From G965200765 sp965203865 (GTDB taxonomy: Bacteria > Pseudomonadota > Gammaproteobacteria > Arenicellales > JAJDZL01): a stretch of DNA of 64,000 nt. The translations under genes were made by a program, and so were the position numbers. The stretch spans positions 1,860,001 to 1,924,000 of the forward strand of contig OZ241916.1 in the NCBI GenBank assembly GCA_965203865.1, given 5' to 3'. The notes under the pieces are model-generated. The model searched no databases and was not told the DNA's origin. It saw only the letters and a program-made list of their open reading frames with translations. This document shows positions 43,214 through 52,542 of the stretch, piece by piece; position 1 is the first letter of the stretch, and every line of letters starts with the position of its first letter.

Positions 43214-44414
43214 TGATTTTCACGTATTCCAAGCTCATGTCGCAAGTCCAAACTGTGGCACTACTGTCTCCCAGCCCGAGATCAACCAGAATATGAATTT
43301 CTTCGCTACTCATTGCTTCAGCGCCTGCCTGTTCGGTGTATTTTTCACTCACGGCACCACCGCAAACCACTTCAACTCCATTGATCGAGATGTTTACCAA
43401 GGAAATATCAAGTTCTTCTACACTGGTTCGTCCAACTGCACCAAAGATGCGTCCCCAATTCGGGTCGGAAGCATAGATTGCAGTTTTAACAAGCGGAGAA
43501 TTGGCTATATTTCTGCCAACTTTGAGACAATCTCCTTCGCGCCAGCCCCCCACAACTTCAATTGAAACGAATTTGGTGCATCCTTCGGCATCGCGAACTA
43601 TCATTTTCGCAAGTTCCTCTACAATTTCATTCAATTCGTTGCAAAACTTGTCCCATTCTTCGCGACTAGAGGGAGAAATTTCAACTCCAGACGCACCGGT
43701 AGCGGCAATCACACAAGCATCGTTTGTAGATGTATCTCCTTCTACACTAATTCTGTTGAATCCCAAGTCAACTGCTCGAATTAGCGCTCTGCTTAGAAAT
43801 TCCCTATCTATTGAAGCATCTGTGGCAATAAAACTCAGCATCGTGGCCATATTCGGATAAATCATACCGGCGCCCTTTGCAATTCCCGAAATCGTAATAT
43901 CCGAGCCCCCGAACTCAACAACTCTACTAATCGCCTTGGGAATCGTATCTGTAGTCATAATTGCTTCTGCGCTTTTCACCCAGTTGCCTGCTGACAAATT
44001 ATTGATACATTCCGGCAGAGATTCCTGAATTTGACCTACAGGTAACCTCGTCCCAATGACTCCGGTAGAAAAGGGCAGCACTGACTCAACTGAAACATTC
44101 AAGAGTTTTGCCAATGATTCGCATATCGCAAGACAGTCTTTAATGCCTTCTTCTCCCAGACCGGCATTTGCGATGCCACTATTTATAACCAGCGCACTAA
44201 TCCTTTCGCTACTGGCAAGATGCTTCTCAGCAACTGTAACCGGTGCCGCCCGCGCTTTGTTCCGGGTGAATACACCAGCAACATTCGCACCATCTGGAAA
44301 TTGAAAGATAGTGAGGTCGTTGCGACCGGACCTCCGCAAACGCGCAGAAGTCGCTCCGATTTCCACCCCGGGAACTGGAAGAATATTTTCTGGATACTTA
44401 AGTCCAACAGTCAT
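43194..44414 (-). CDS. argJ: Bifunctional ornithine acetyltransferase / N-acetylglutamate synthase ArgJ
   Basis: ArgJ recycles the acetyl group in arginine synthesis from N-acetylornithine to glutamate and may also make N-acetylglutamate from acetyl-CoA. The precursor (406 residues) self-cleaves before the nucleophile Thr191 in 'GAGMIYPNMATMLSF'. Other motifs are 'TRNKARAAPV' near the N-terminus, 'NSGIANAG' and 'VEGDTSTNDACV' (about 218-229). It lies 58 bases after secA and overlaps mutT. The secA-argJ-mutT order is conserved in non-enteric gammaproteobacteria. Confidence 0.96.
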   Translation of the reverse strand: MTVGLKYPENILPVPGVEIGATSARLRRSGRNDLTIFQFPDGANVAGVFTRNKARAAPVTVAEKHLASSERISALVINSGIANAGLGEEGIKDCLAICESLAKLLNVSVESVLPFSTGVIGTRLPVGQIQESLPECINNLSAGNWVKSAEAIMTTDTIPKAISRVVEFGGSDITISGIAKGAGMIYPNMATMLSFIATDASIDREFLSRALIRAVDLGFNRISVEGDTSTNDACVIAATGASGVEISPSSREEWDKFCNELNEIVEELAKMIVRDAEGCTKFVSIEVVGGWREGDCLKVGRNIANSPLVKTAIYASDPNWGRIFGAVGRTSVEELDISLVNISINGVEVVCGGAVSEKYTEQAGAEAMSSEEIHILVDLGLGDSSATVWTCDMSLEYVKINAEYRT

Positions 44415-44472
44415 AGCAAATTCAAATTAATTCTCTAATTAACCGGAAGCAACCGCACAATTTTGTCCAATT

Positions 44473-47202
44473 TTAAACTGATCTTCCGTGGCATATTTTG
44501 TATTTCTTGCCAGAACCGCAGGGACATGGCTCGTTGCGACCCACTTTTCTGCCATCCCGCACAAAGGGCTGAGGAGCCGACATAGTCGGCTGCTGCCCGA
44601 GATCTGGAGAGTTTTGAGTCGACGAGGCTTCTGCCCCAAACGTTGACAACTCCGGATGCAAAAAATCCATTCTTTGCTTGGGACGCTCATTTCCAGACCG
44701 AATATTTGGCTTTTCACTGTTTTCCTGTATTTGAATTCTTGACAGCACTCGAATTGCCGAATGCCTGAAGTTGTCCAGCATCTCCGTAAACATTTCAAAA
44801 GCTTCTCGCTTGTATTCCTGTTTGGGATTTTTTTGAGCATAGCCTCGCAAATGAATACCTTGACGCAGGTGGTCCATATTGGCAAGATGTTCTTTCCATT
44901 GAGTATCCAGAACCATCAGCATGACCGACTTTTCCACGCTCCGAATTACTTCATCCTGTATCTCCGTGGTTTTTGCCCTATATTCGTTGTTTATTGTGTT
45001 TTCAATACGTTCCAGCAAATCGGCCGGGCTTGATGAATTGTCACCGTCAATCCAATCAGCAACCGGAATTTTCGAGCCAAACTCCAATTCGAGATCGCGA
45101 GCCAACTGTTCGACATCCCATAGTTCAGCCAGAGAATCTGGCGGTATGCTGGAATCAAAAATTTCGTGAATGCAGCGAGTTCGAATAGATTCAATTGTAT
45201 CGGAAACATCTTCCGAATACATTAATTTGTCGCGTTGCTCGTAAACAACTTTTCGCTGCTCGTTAGCAACATCGTCATACTCCAGCAATTGCTTTCGGAT
45301 ATCGAAGTTGCGCCCTTCAACTTTTCTTTGAGCATTTTCAATTGCTTTGGTAACCCAAGGATGTTCAATGGCTTCGCCTTCCTCCAATCCTATCTTGTCA
45401 ATCATTCCGGCAACCTTGTCTGATGCAAAAATCCTCAGTAAATTGTCTTGCAAAGAAAGATAAAAACGGCTGGAACCAGGGTCGCCTTGACGACCAGAAC
45501 GACCTCGAAGTTGATTGTCAACCCGACGAGACTCATGACGCTCCGTACTCAACACATGAAGACCCCCCGCTTCAACTACTGCATCGTGTCTTTGTTGCCA
45601 ATCGGCGTTAATTCGCTCAATGGCTTCAGAAGATTTGGCATTTGCTTCCATTAGCTCCATTTCGAGATTGCCACCCAGTACTATATCCGTACCCCGACCT
45701 GCCATATTAGTCGCAATTGTAACTGCACCCGGACGCCCCGCCTGGGCAATAATTTTTGCTTCTCTTTCATGTTGCTTCGCATTGAGCACTTCGTGCTTGA
45801 CCGGTTCGCGCTTTAGTAGTGCAGACAATAATTCAGAGCTTTCAATTGAAGGCGTTCCAACCAGTATCGGCTGCCCTTTGGACGAGCGTTCCTTTATTTC
45901 CGATACAATGGCTTTGAACTTTTCTTCCACGGTTCGATAGACTTGGTCTGGCAAATCTTCGCGCACCATTTCCATATGAGTCGGGATTACTGAGACTTCC
46001 AGGCTATAGATTTGCTGAAATTCTTCAGCTTCTGTGTCAGCGGTACCAGTCATTCCGGCCAATTTGTCGTACAGTCGAAAGTAATTTTGAAAAGTAATTG
46101 AAGCCAATGTCTGATTTTCCCGTTGCACTTTTACTCGTTCCTTCGCCTCTACTGCCTGGTGCAACCCGTCTGACCAACGCCTGCCCGCCATCATTCGACC
46201 TGTGAACTCATCGACAATCACGATTTCACCATTGTTCACAAGGTAGTCAACATCTCTCTGAAACAGGTTGTACGCACGTAGCGCAGCATGAATATGATGA
46301 AGCAAACTTACATTCGAATAGTCGTAAAGGCTGCCACTGTGCTCAAGCAGCCCAGCCTGAACGAGGAGTTTTTCAGCACTTTCATGTCCTTCGTCCGTCA
46401 AGTAAACCTGCCGGCTTTTCTCGTCAACTGTAAAATCGCCGGGACCGTCTTCTTCCAACTGTTTTTTCAGCTTGGGAGCCAACTTGTCGACCTGTTCATA
46501 CAGCTTGGTACTGTCCTCCGCCGCCCCGGAAATTATCAGAGGGGTTCGCGCTTCGTCAATCAGAATTGAATCCACTTCATCAACAATCGCATACGTCAGT
46601 TTCTTCTGAACCCGATTCTCATTTGCAATCGCCATGTTGTCGCGCAAATAGTCGAACCCAAATTCATTATTGGTTCCGTACACAACATCGCAACAATATG
46701 CTTGCTGTTTTTCGTCGAAACTCTGGTTGGGCACAACGACTCCGAGAGTAATACCGAGAAAGTCATAAATTGCGCTCATCCATTTCGCATCTCGACGTGC
46801 CAGATAATCGTTCACTGTAACAATATGAACTGAGTGTCCTGCAAGCGCATTCAGATAAACTGGCAGGGTTGCAACAAGAGTTTTACCTTCACCTGTGCGC
46901 ATCTCTGCAATTTTTCCCCTATGCAGAACAATCCCCCCAATTAATTGCACATCGAAGTGCCGCATGTTCAAAGTTCGTCTGGACACTTCGCGGACGACTG
47001 CAAACGCTTCCGGAAGTATGCCTTCCATTGTTTGTCCTTGCGCGATTTTATCCTTGAGTTCAGGTGTCTTTGCAGCCAGCTCTGAATCCGACAGGTTCTG
47101 CATATCTGTCTCAAGCCGGTTGATTTGAACAACGTATTTGCTTAACTCTTTTAACAGCCTGGCATTGCGACTGCCGAATACCTTGTTGAGCATAAAGTTC
47201 AT
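44473..47202 (-). CDS. secA: Preprotein translocase ATPase SecA
   Basis: The motor of the Sec pathway, pushing unfolded secretory proteins through SecYEG. The length of 909 residues is normal. It shows 'MRTGEGKTLVATLP' (Walker A, about 102-115), the DEAD-like 'IVDEVDSILIDEARTPLIISG' region, 'GRGTDIVLGGN' and the two-helix finger region. The C-terminal zinc-binding/SecB-interaction motif 'CPCGSGKKYKICHG' is intact. No secM-like arrest peptide is found upstream; instead dciA is divergent across a 139-base gap. Confidence 0.98.
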   Translation of the reverse strand: MNFMLNKVFGSRNARLLKELSKYVVQINRLETDMQNLSDSELAAKTPELKDKIAQGQTMEGILPEAFAVVREVSRRTLNMRHFDVQLIGGIVLHRGKIAEMRTGEGKTLVATLPVYLNALAGHSVHIVTVNDYLARRDAKWMSAIYDFLGITLGVVVPNQSFDEKQQAYCCDVVYGTNNEFGFDYLRDNMAIANENRVQKKLTYAIVDEVDSILIDEARTPLIISGAAEDSTKLYEQVDKLAPKLKKQLEEDGPGDFTVDEKSRQVYLTDEGHESAEKLLVQAGLLEHSGSLYDYSNVSLLHHIHAALRAYNLFQRDVDYLVNNGEIVIVDEFTGRMMAGRRWSDGLHQAVEAKERVKVQRENQTLASITFQNYFRLYDKLAGMTGTADTEAEEFQQIYSLEVSVIPTHMEMVREDLPDQVYRTVEEKFKAIVSEIKERSSKGQPILVGTPSIESSELLSALLKREPVKHEVLNAKQHEREAKIIAQAGRPGAVTIATNMAGRGTDIVLGGNLEMELMEANAKSSEAIERINADWQQRHDAVVEAGGLHVLSTERHESRRVDNQLRGRSGRQGDPGSSRFYLSLQDNLLRIFASDKVAGMIDKIGLEEGEAIEHPWVTKAIENAQRKVEGRNFDIRKQLLEYDDVANEQRKVVYEQRDKLMYSEDVSDTIESIRTRCIHEIFDSSIPPDSLAELWDVEQLARDLELEFGSKIPVADWIDGDNSSSPADLLERIENTINNEYRAKTTEIQDEVIRSVEKSVMLMVLDTQWKEHLANMDHLRQGIHLRGYAQKNPKQEYKREAFEMFTEMLDNFRHSAIRVLSRIQIQENSEKPNIRSGNERPKQRMDFLHPELSTFGAEASSTQNSPDLGQQPTMSAPQPFVRDGRKVGRNEPCPCGSGKKYKICHGRSV

Positions 47203-47341
47203 TGCATTGAAGAATTTGTTGATTCGATACTCTTGAATCTAGCGATAAAATATAAATAGGGTCAAAATCCAGTCAATCAAGTTCAAATATCATAAAATAA
47301 ATACAAACAATCCCAATTATTTCGAAAGCCTTTCAGCACTT

Positions 47342-47797
47342 TTGGCGAACTACACCAATTTTAATCAATTAACCGCCAGGATTCACGAATCCTGTCAATT
47401 ATCTCCACCATCGGAAGATACAAATTCTGTATTGTTTCAGGATTGGTCAAAGAGTGCCGGGGAATCCATATCGAAGCACACCAGACAAGTGAATATTCGC
47501 AAGGGTATTATTGAAATTGTCGTCGATTCGCCTACATGGGCACATCAAATTATCAATCAGCAAAACACTTTGATTCAAAGAATGCGAGACTGCGGGCATT
47601 CAGGTATTGCAGAATTGTCCGTCCGCGTAAAAATTGTCAAAAAATTCAAACAGCCTCAACACATTCTGGCGAAACCACAAGAGCGAAAGTTTCCCAAGAA
47701 CTCAGGCAAACTGTTTTCCGACCTTGCCGCCAATTCAAACAATCCTAAAATCAAAGAAATATTTTTAAGGCTTAGCAAGAAAGGACAATCAAAGTAA
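47342..47797 (+). CDS. dciA: DciA (DUF721), helicase loader-type protein
   Basis: DciA is the ancestral partner that helps load replicative helicase DnaB in bacteria lacking DnaC/DnaI. The protein (151 residues) has the DUF721 core, with 'WSKSAGESISKHTRQVNIRKGI' at residues about 35-56 (read in segments) and 'DSPTWAHQIINQQNTLIQRM'. The basic, probably disordered C-terminal tail (about 100-151) is Lys/Asn rich. The gene start is TTG 47342 with no clear ribosome-binding site, so it is tentative. Its place between lpxC and secA matches Pseudomonas and relatives. It is divergent from secA and convergent with lpxC. Confidence 0.88.
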   Translation: MANYTNFNQLTARIHESCQLSPPSEDTNSVLFQDWSKSAGESISKHTRQVNIRKGIIEIVVDSPTWAHQIINQQNTLIQRMRDCGHSGIAELSVRVKIVKKFKQPQHILAKPQERKFPKNSGKLFSDLAANSNNPKIKEIFLRLSKKGQSK

Positions 47798-47899
47798 ATT
47801 CACAACAATTGCGTTACCCTAGTTCAAGGCATCCAACGCCTTGTAGAAAAATCACTCTGATTTCGTGCGGAATTTCAAGAAAACCGGGATTGATTTGAA

Positions 47900-48814
47900 T
47901 CAGGCAGTAACGGGCAACGGCCGAACCATGGTTCTGGGCATATCTTCATAACTGTCAAAGGAAGTCAATTCCCATGCCGATTTCTTGGCTGCCAATTCTT
48001 TAAGTAATCTGTCGTTAAGGTAGTGTCCAGACTTGTATGCGGAAAATGAACCAATTAGCGGGTATCCCAGCAAATAGATATCACCGATTGCATCCAGAAT
48101 CTTGTGTTTTACAAACTCGTCCTGATAACGAAGTCCGTCTTCGTTCAATACGTGGAACTGGTCCATAACTATTGCATTTTGGAGGCTACCGCCTTGAGCA
48201 AGACCGGATTCCTGCAAATGTTCCAAATCAGCCATAAATCCAAAGGTTCGGGCTCGGCTAATTTCTCTGGTAAATGAAGTGTCGGCAAAGTCTACTGTGG
48301 CTTCTTGAGTGGTACTACGAACGGCGGGGTGGTTGAAATCAATACTAAAGCAGACTTTAAACCCGTCGTATGGTTCAAATTTCGCCCACATATCGCCTTC
48401 CTGCACTTGCACAGTCTCCTTGATGCGCAGGAAATATTTCGGAGCATTCTGAGATTCAATACCGGCTGATTGAATCAAAAATACAAACGGTCCTGCACTT
48501 CCGTCCATAATTGGCACTTCACCATCCGTCACATCAACATAGGCGTTATCAATTCCCAGTCCCGCAAATGCAGACATTAAATGTTCAACCGTGGATACCT
48601 TGGCTCCGTTTTTTTCCAAGGTGGTGGAAAGACGGGTACTGGTTACACAACTGGTTGAGGCCGGAATCTCAACGATAGGATCCAAATCAACTCTCCGAAA
48701 AACAATTCCCGTATTTGGCAGAGCTGGCCGCAATGTAAGAAAAATCTTAACTCCTGTATGTAGTCCAACGCCGGTTCCTTTGATAACGTTGGTAAGCGTT
48801 CTTTGTCGAATCAT
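47900..48814 (-). CDS. lpxC: UDP-3-O-acyl-N-acetylglucosamine deacetylase LpxC
   Basis: The zinc enzyme of the first committed step of lipid A synthesis, showing a Gram-negative cell with LPS. Its 304 residues match E. coli. Zinc ligands are His78 in 'VEHLMSAFAGL', and His237 and Asp241 in 'KHKILDAIGD'. His264 in 'KSGHYLND' is the general acid/base candidate. 'TLTNVIKGTGVGLHTG' opens the protein. It lies downstream of ftsZ after a 383-base gap that should contain its own promoter. Confidence 0.97.
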   Translation of the reverse strand: MIRQRTLTNVIKGTGVGLHTGVKIFLTLRPALPNTGIVFRRVDLDPIVEIPASTSCVTSTRLSTTLEKNGAKVSTVEHLMSAFAGLGIDNAYVDVTDGEVPIMDGSAGPFVFLIQSAGIESQNAPKYFLRIKETVQVQEGDMWAKFEPYDGFKVCFSIDFNHPAVRSTTQEATVDFADTSFTREISRARTFGFMADLEHLQESGLAQGGSLQNAIVMDQFHVLNEDGLRYQDEFVKHKILDAIGDIYLLGYPLIGSFSAYKSGHYLNDRLLKELAAKKSAWELTSFDSYEDMPRTMVRPLPVTA

Positions 48815-49197
48815 TTAGTAACCATATTTTTTAGAGAACAATGGAGGGGAAATAATATTTACACAGTAAAAACAATAAAAATTCGCCAGCAAGCCTGAAT
48901 CCTGATAAAAGGCTACCTCAAATACATTCAAAAAATTAATAAAGTTTATATTACTGAAAATTTATAAACTTTCCGAATTATACATGAAATTAAAAATTTA
49001 CAACTTAATTTTCAACAATTAATTTTACTTTCGGTTGCAAGTTGCAATGTACAGTCATAATTTTTTCAATCTCATTCACAGATGCAGTATTTGTACACAG
49101 GTACGCCTCCGCTACAGAACCCGGCTTTTACCCAATAAGAAATTCGCCACAACCCCCAATTTCCACTACAAACAGTCAGAGCGGTCGGAATGTGGCA
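48815..49197. other. AT-rich region between ftsZ and lpxC
   Basis: No credible gene is present. On the minus strand a TATAAT (48982-48977) with a possible TTGTAA (49003-48998) at a short 15-base spacing may be an lpxC promoter. The ftsZ-proximal half is less AT-rich and holds no clear terminator. Confidence 0.5.
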
Positions 49198-50313
49198 CTA
49201 ACTGCCCGCCAATTCCCTCTTTCGAAGAATTGCAGGAACTTCTTCGTCCTCATATTCCCGGTGCTGGTGCATTTTCATGTCATTCTGGTTTAATACATGA
49301 ACATTGTCATGATATTCGTGATCTCCTAATCCTGTTGCAATAATTGTCACACGGATTTCATCACCAGCAGACTCGTCAAATACCATACCCGGAATAATGT
49401 TTGCATCATTAGATGTAAACTCCCGAACAATTCGAGTCAACTCCATGAACTCTTTTGTCGTCATGTCGTCGGAGCTAGTTACATTTACGAGCAATGCACG
49501 CGCATTGGATACATCGACATCAGACAGCAGTGGATTCCTGATCGCACTGTTGACAGCCTTTTGCATTCGACCCTCACCCGATGCAGAACCATTCCCCATC
49601 ATCGCAGAACCTGATTCGGACATTACTGTACGAACATCTGCAAAATCCACATTGATTTTCCCTGGCCTGATTACAACATCAGAAATTCCTTTTACAGCAT
49701 TCAGCAAAACATCGTTCGCTTTTGCATAAGCATCTTGCAACAACGAATCTTCCAGCTCCTCCAGAATTTTTTCATTCGGAATTGTGATGAGCGAGTCCAC
49801 CTGCTTTTTGAGTTCAGCGAGCCCGACCCTTGCTCCGTTCACACGCGTCGGTCCTTCAAACTCAAATGGTGTAGTTACCACTCCAACAACAAGAATATCG
49901 GAATTTTTTTCCTTTAACGCATTAGCAATAACAGGAGCTGCTCCGGTTCCGGTGCCGCCGCCCATTCCAGCGGTAATAAACACCATGTCAGATTCGCAAA
50001 GCGACTCAACCAAGTCTTCCGTATCTTCCAGAGCGGCTTCTCGACCTATTTCCGGGTTTGAACCCGTACCCAACCCTTTGGTGAGTGTTTTTCCAAACTG
50101 AATCTTGTTCATTACTTTGGTGCGCGCCAACGCCTGAGCATCGGTATTGGCAACAAAGAATTCAACTCCTTCAATTTTCGAGTTCACCATGTGGTCAACT
50201 GCGTTGCTTCCGCCACCGCCAACACCAAGAACCTTTATTTTGGCAAGCGGCCCCGCCGAATCCATTGGATGAAGCGTAAATCGGTTACGACTGTTCATTT
50301 GTAATATCTCCAT
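49198..50313 (-). CDS. ftsZ: Cell-division GTPase FtsZ
   Basis: A tubulin-like GTPase that forms the cytokinetic ring. Its 371 residues include 'KVLGVGGGGSNAVDHMV' (about 28-44), the tubulin signature 'GGGTGTGAAPVIA' (about 118-130), 'RPGKINVDFADV' and the synergy loop region. After a short linker the C-terminal peptide 'EEVPAILRKREL' binds FtsA/ZipA-type partners (DIPAFLR in E. coli). The linker is short, about 30 residues. It lies 41 bases after ftsA at the distal end of the dcw cluster. Confidence 0.98.
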   Translation of the reverse strand: MEILQMNSRNRFTLHPMDSAGPLAKIKVLGVGGGGSNAVDHMVNSKIEGVEFFVANTDAQALARTKVMNKIQFGKTLTKGLGTGSNPEIGREAALEDTEDLVESLCESDMVFITAGMGGGTGTGAAPVIANALKEKNSDILVVGVVTTPFEFEGPTRVNGARVGLAELKKQVDSLITIPNEKILEELEDSLLQDAYAKANDVLLNAVKGISDVVIRPGKINVDFADVRTVMSESGSAMMGNGSASGEGRMQKAVNSAIRNPLLSDVDVSNARALLVNVTSSDDMTTKEFMELTRIVREFTSNDANIIPGMVFDESAGDEIRVTIIATGLGDHEYHDNVHVLNQNDMKMHQHREYEDEEVPAILRKRELAGS

Positions 50314-50354
50314 ACTTATAAAACTCTAATTTAGTGGTTAAACAAATCTGTGTG

Positions 50355-51671
50355 TCAGAATCCGCCCTGAAACCAGTTTTTCATTCGACCGGCCAATTCC
50401 GGCTTCGCAGGCACCTCTACTTTCATGTCACTCGGCATTCCTTTCATTCGCTTCAGCCAATCAAAAGAAATAACTGGTTTAGAGACAGTCTTTTCATTCT
50501 TTATTTTTTTCAAGCCAATTTGGCCCCGGTTGTAGTATCCGAATTCACACAAGCCTATTGCCGTGGAAAATTTCGGATGGCGAACAACCTCACTGAGCGT
50601 TCCAGTATAGGTGGGCATTCCAATACGAACCGGTGCTTCAAAGACTTTTTCAGCAAGATGTGAAATTCCTTCCATTTTTGAACTGCCGCCGGTGAACACA
50701 ATTCCGGAACCAATTAAAGTTTTGTAACCGGTTCTCTCAATTTCACTGCTAATGTGCTCAAAAAGTTCTTCAACTCTCGGCTCGATTACCTCAGCCAGTG
50801 CCTTGCGAGTCAAGTTGCGAACGGGCTGGTCACCTATTCCCGGCAATTCTATCTCCTGTTCGTTCTCAACCAGTGATACCTGTGCGCACCCAAATCTGTG
50901 CTTGATTTTTTCTGCTGCCGAAGTGGGTGTTCTCAGTGTAATCGCTATGTCCTTGGTTATTTGAGCTCCAGCAATTGGAATCACTGTGGTATAGCGAATT
51001 GCCCCGTCGTAATAAATAGCAATATCGGTAGTGCCGTCCCCAATATCTACCAGGCAAACACCTAACTCTTTTTCATCCTGGGTGAGTACCGAGTGGCCCG
51101 CTGCGACCTGATCGAGAATAACATCCTCAGCTTCCAGCTCACAAAGGCGGATACACTTTAGAACATTCTGTACCGCGCTAGCATTACCGGTTATGACATG
51201 CACCTTGACTTCCAGCCGAACTCCGCACATTCCAATCGGATCATAAATACCGTCTTGGTCGTCAACTTTAAATGCTTGCGGTATAACATGGAGAATTCGC
51301 TCATCAGTTGATATTGGGACCGCTCTGGCAGCTTCAATAACTCTCTCAACATCGCTTGATCTGATTTCGTTGTCCTTGATTGCCACCACGCCCGCCGAAT
51401 TGTAGCTACGAATATGGGTCCCGGTGATCCCGGCAAATACGCCGAAGATTTCACAGCCCGCCATCAATTCCGCTTCCTTTACAGCACTTTGAATCGAGTG
51501 GACGGTTTGTTCAATGTTCGAAACCATTCCTTTTCTCATACCTTTCGCTTCATGCTGGCCGACACCAACAACTTCTATGGTTCTGTCCGGTGCAACTTCA
51601 CAAACGATTACTGAAACTTCCGACGTTCCAATATCCAGTCCGACCAGTAGTTGATTTTCAGAATTTTTCAT
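50355..51671 (-). CDS. ftsA: Cell-division protein FtsA
   Basis: An actin-like ATPase that tethers FtsZ to the membrane and signals to the divisome. The protein (438 residues) shows 'VGLDIGTSEVSVIV' (phosphate 1), the FtsA-specific 1C domain (about 85-165), 'VDIGDGTTDIAIY' (phosphate 2) and 'SGIVFTGGSSKMEGI' (adenosine). The C-terminal amphipathic helix 'AGRMKNWFQGGF' is the membrane anchor. It lies between ftsQ (18 bases) and ftsZ as usual. Confidence 0.97.
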   Translation of the reverse strand: MKNSENQLLVGLDIGTSEVSVIVCEVAPDRTIEVVGVGQHEAKGMRKGMVSNIEQTVHSIQSAVKEAELMAGCEIFGVFAGITGTHIRSYNSAGVVAIKDNEIRSSDVERVIEAARAVPISTDERILHVIPQAFKVDDQDGIYDPIGMCGVRLEVKVHVITGNASAVQNVLKCIRLCELEAEDVILDQVAAGHSVLTQDEKELGVCLVDIGDGTTDIAIYYDGAIRYTTVIPIAGAQITKDIAITLRTPTSAAEKIKHRFGCAQVSLVENEQEIELPGIGDQPVRNLTRKALAEVIEPRVEELFEHISSEIERTGYKTLIGSGIVFTGGSSKMEGISHLAEKVFEAPVRIGMPTYTGTLSEVVRHPKFSTAIGLCEFGYYNRGQIGLKKIKNEKTVSKPVISFDWLKRMKGMPSDMKVEVPAKPELAGRMKNWFQGGF

Positions 51672-51689
51672 AGTTCGACCACTCTACAT

Positions 51690-52535
51690 TTAGGTTGATT
51701 TGATTTTTATACTTCCGGGGACTTTGGGCAATTTGTTTTCCCACTGAACTGCAACACCATCCGGATACCGCATGTCCACACTACCCAATGAATCACTGAG
51801 TGATTCAAATACTTCACTGTACAGCCAGATAAAACGTTCAATGTCTGGACCAGGTTGTCCACTTCCCAGCACAACTCTGATACTCTGGTCTTCCAAGCCG
51901 CTGTCTTCAACTTTCGACTCTTTCACAGGCAACACTCCAATCTGCCATTCCCCCCTGGCAGATTTTCGCAACTCTCGAATTTCCAAGCCCTTGCTATGAA
52001 ATTTGCCTGCCCATCTTCGGTGCAAGTTAAGCATGTCACGAACATACTCTTCGTCACCGCCCAAAACAGGCAGCTTGCTGTTTTGATAGTCTGGCAAGAC
52101 AACCTTTTTGCCAGATTGGTCAACCCATTCACCGCTTTCCCATCTCGCCTCAACAACATATTCATGCACTCGAACCTGCAGAGTATCCGGCCATTGCCGT
52201 CGAATTGTGGCTTCCGAAATCCACGGAAGCGATTGTGCGACATCGGCTGCTTCTGCCAAGTTGATTCTGAAAATATTGCTGGGCATGTTTTCTGCAAGCA
52301 CGCGCTGAATTTGCTGCGTATATGTATTGCGCAAGTCTCCTTGTATTTCAATTCGTTTCAGCGGAAAACGGTGTGGTTGCAGAAGAAAATCAATGCCTAG
52401 GCCCGCAAAGGCAAAGACGCATAAAAGCACTGCAACAACTGCAATTCCGCTTTTTCGCTTGACCGCGAACGGTTCTGTAGACCTTGCCTGAATTTGGTCG
52501 TCTGTAGTTGGTCGATTTTTAATTGAAATCTTCAT
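51690..52535 (-). CDS. ftsQ: Cell-division protein FtsQ
   Basis: A bitopic divisome protein linking early and late division proteins through FtsL-FtsB. The protein (281 residues) has a cytoplasmic tail, one transmembrane helix (about 31-50), a POTRA domain beginning 'FPLKRIEIQGDLRNTYTQQI' and a beta domain. 'LPWISEATIRRQWPDTLQVRVHEYV' is the typical POTRA end. The stop is near 51690, and 'DMRYPDGVAVQW' lies close to the C-terminus. It directly follows murB (7 bases), where ddl would normally lie between them. Confidence 0.95.
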   Translation of the reverse strand: MKISIKNRPTTDDQIQARSTEPFAVKRKSGIAVVAVLLCVFAFAGLGIDFLLQPHRFPLKRIEIQGDLRNTYTQQIQRVLAENMPSNIFRINLAEAADVAQSLPWISEATIRRQWPDTLQVRVHEYVVEARWESGEWVDQSGKKVVLPDYQNSKLPVLGGDEEYVRDMLNLHRRWAGKFHSKGLEIRELRKSARGEWQIGVLPVKESKVEDSGLEDQSIRVVLGSGQPGPDIERFIWLYSEVFESLSDSLGSVDMRYPDGVAVQWENKLPKVPGSIKIKST

Positions 52536-52542
52536 AGCTACT

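Noticed and set aside
47825..47843. Small hairpin CAAGGC/GCCTTG between dciA and lpxC as a terminator
   Set aside because: The stem is only 6 bp with a 7-base loop, and no T-run follows on either strand.
49035..49343. Plus-strand 102-codon frame between lpxC and ftsZ
   Set aside because: It runs into ftsZ antisense and has no recognisable pattern. The gap is better read as promoter sequence.
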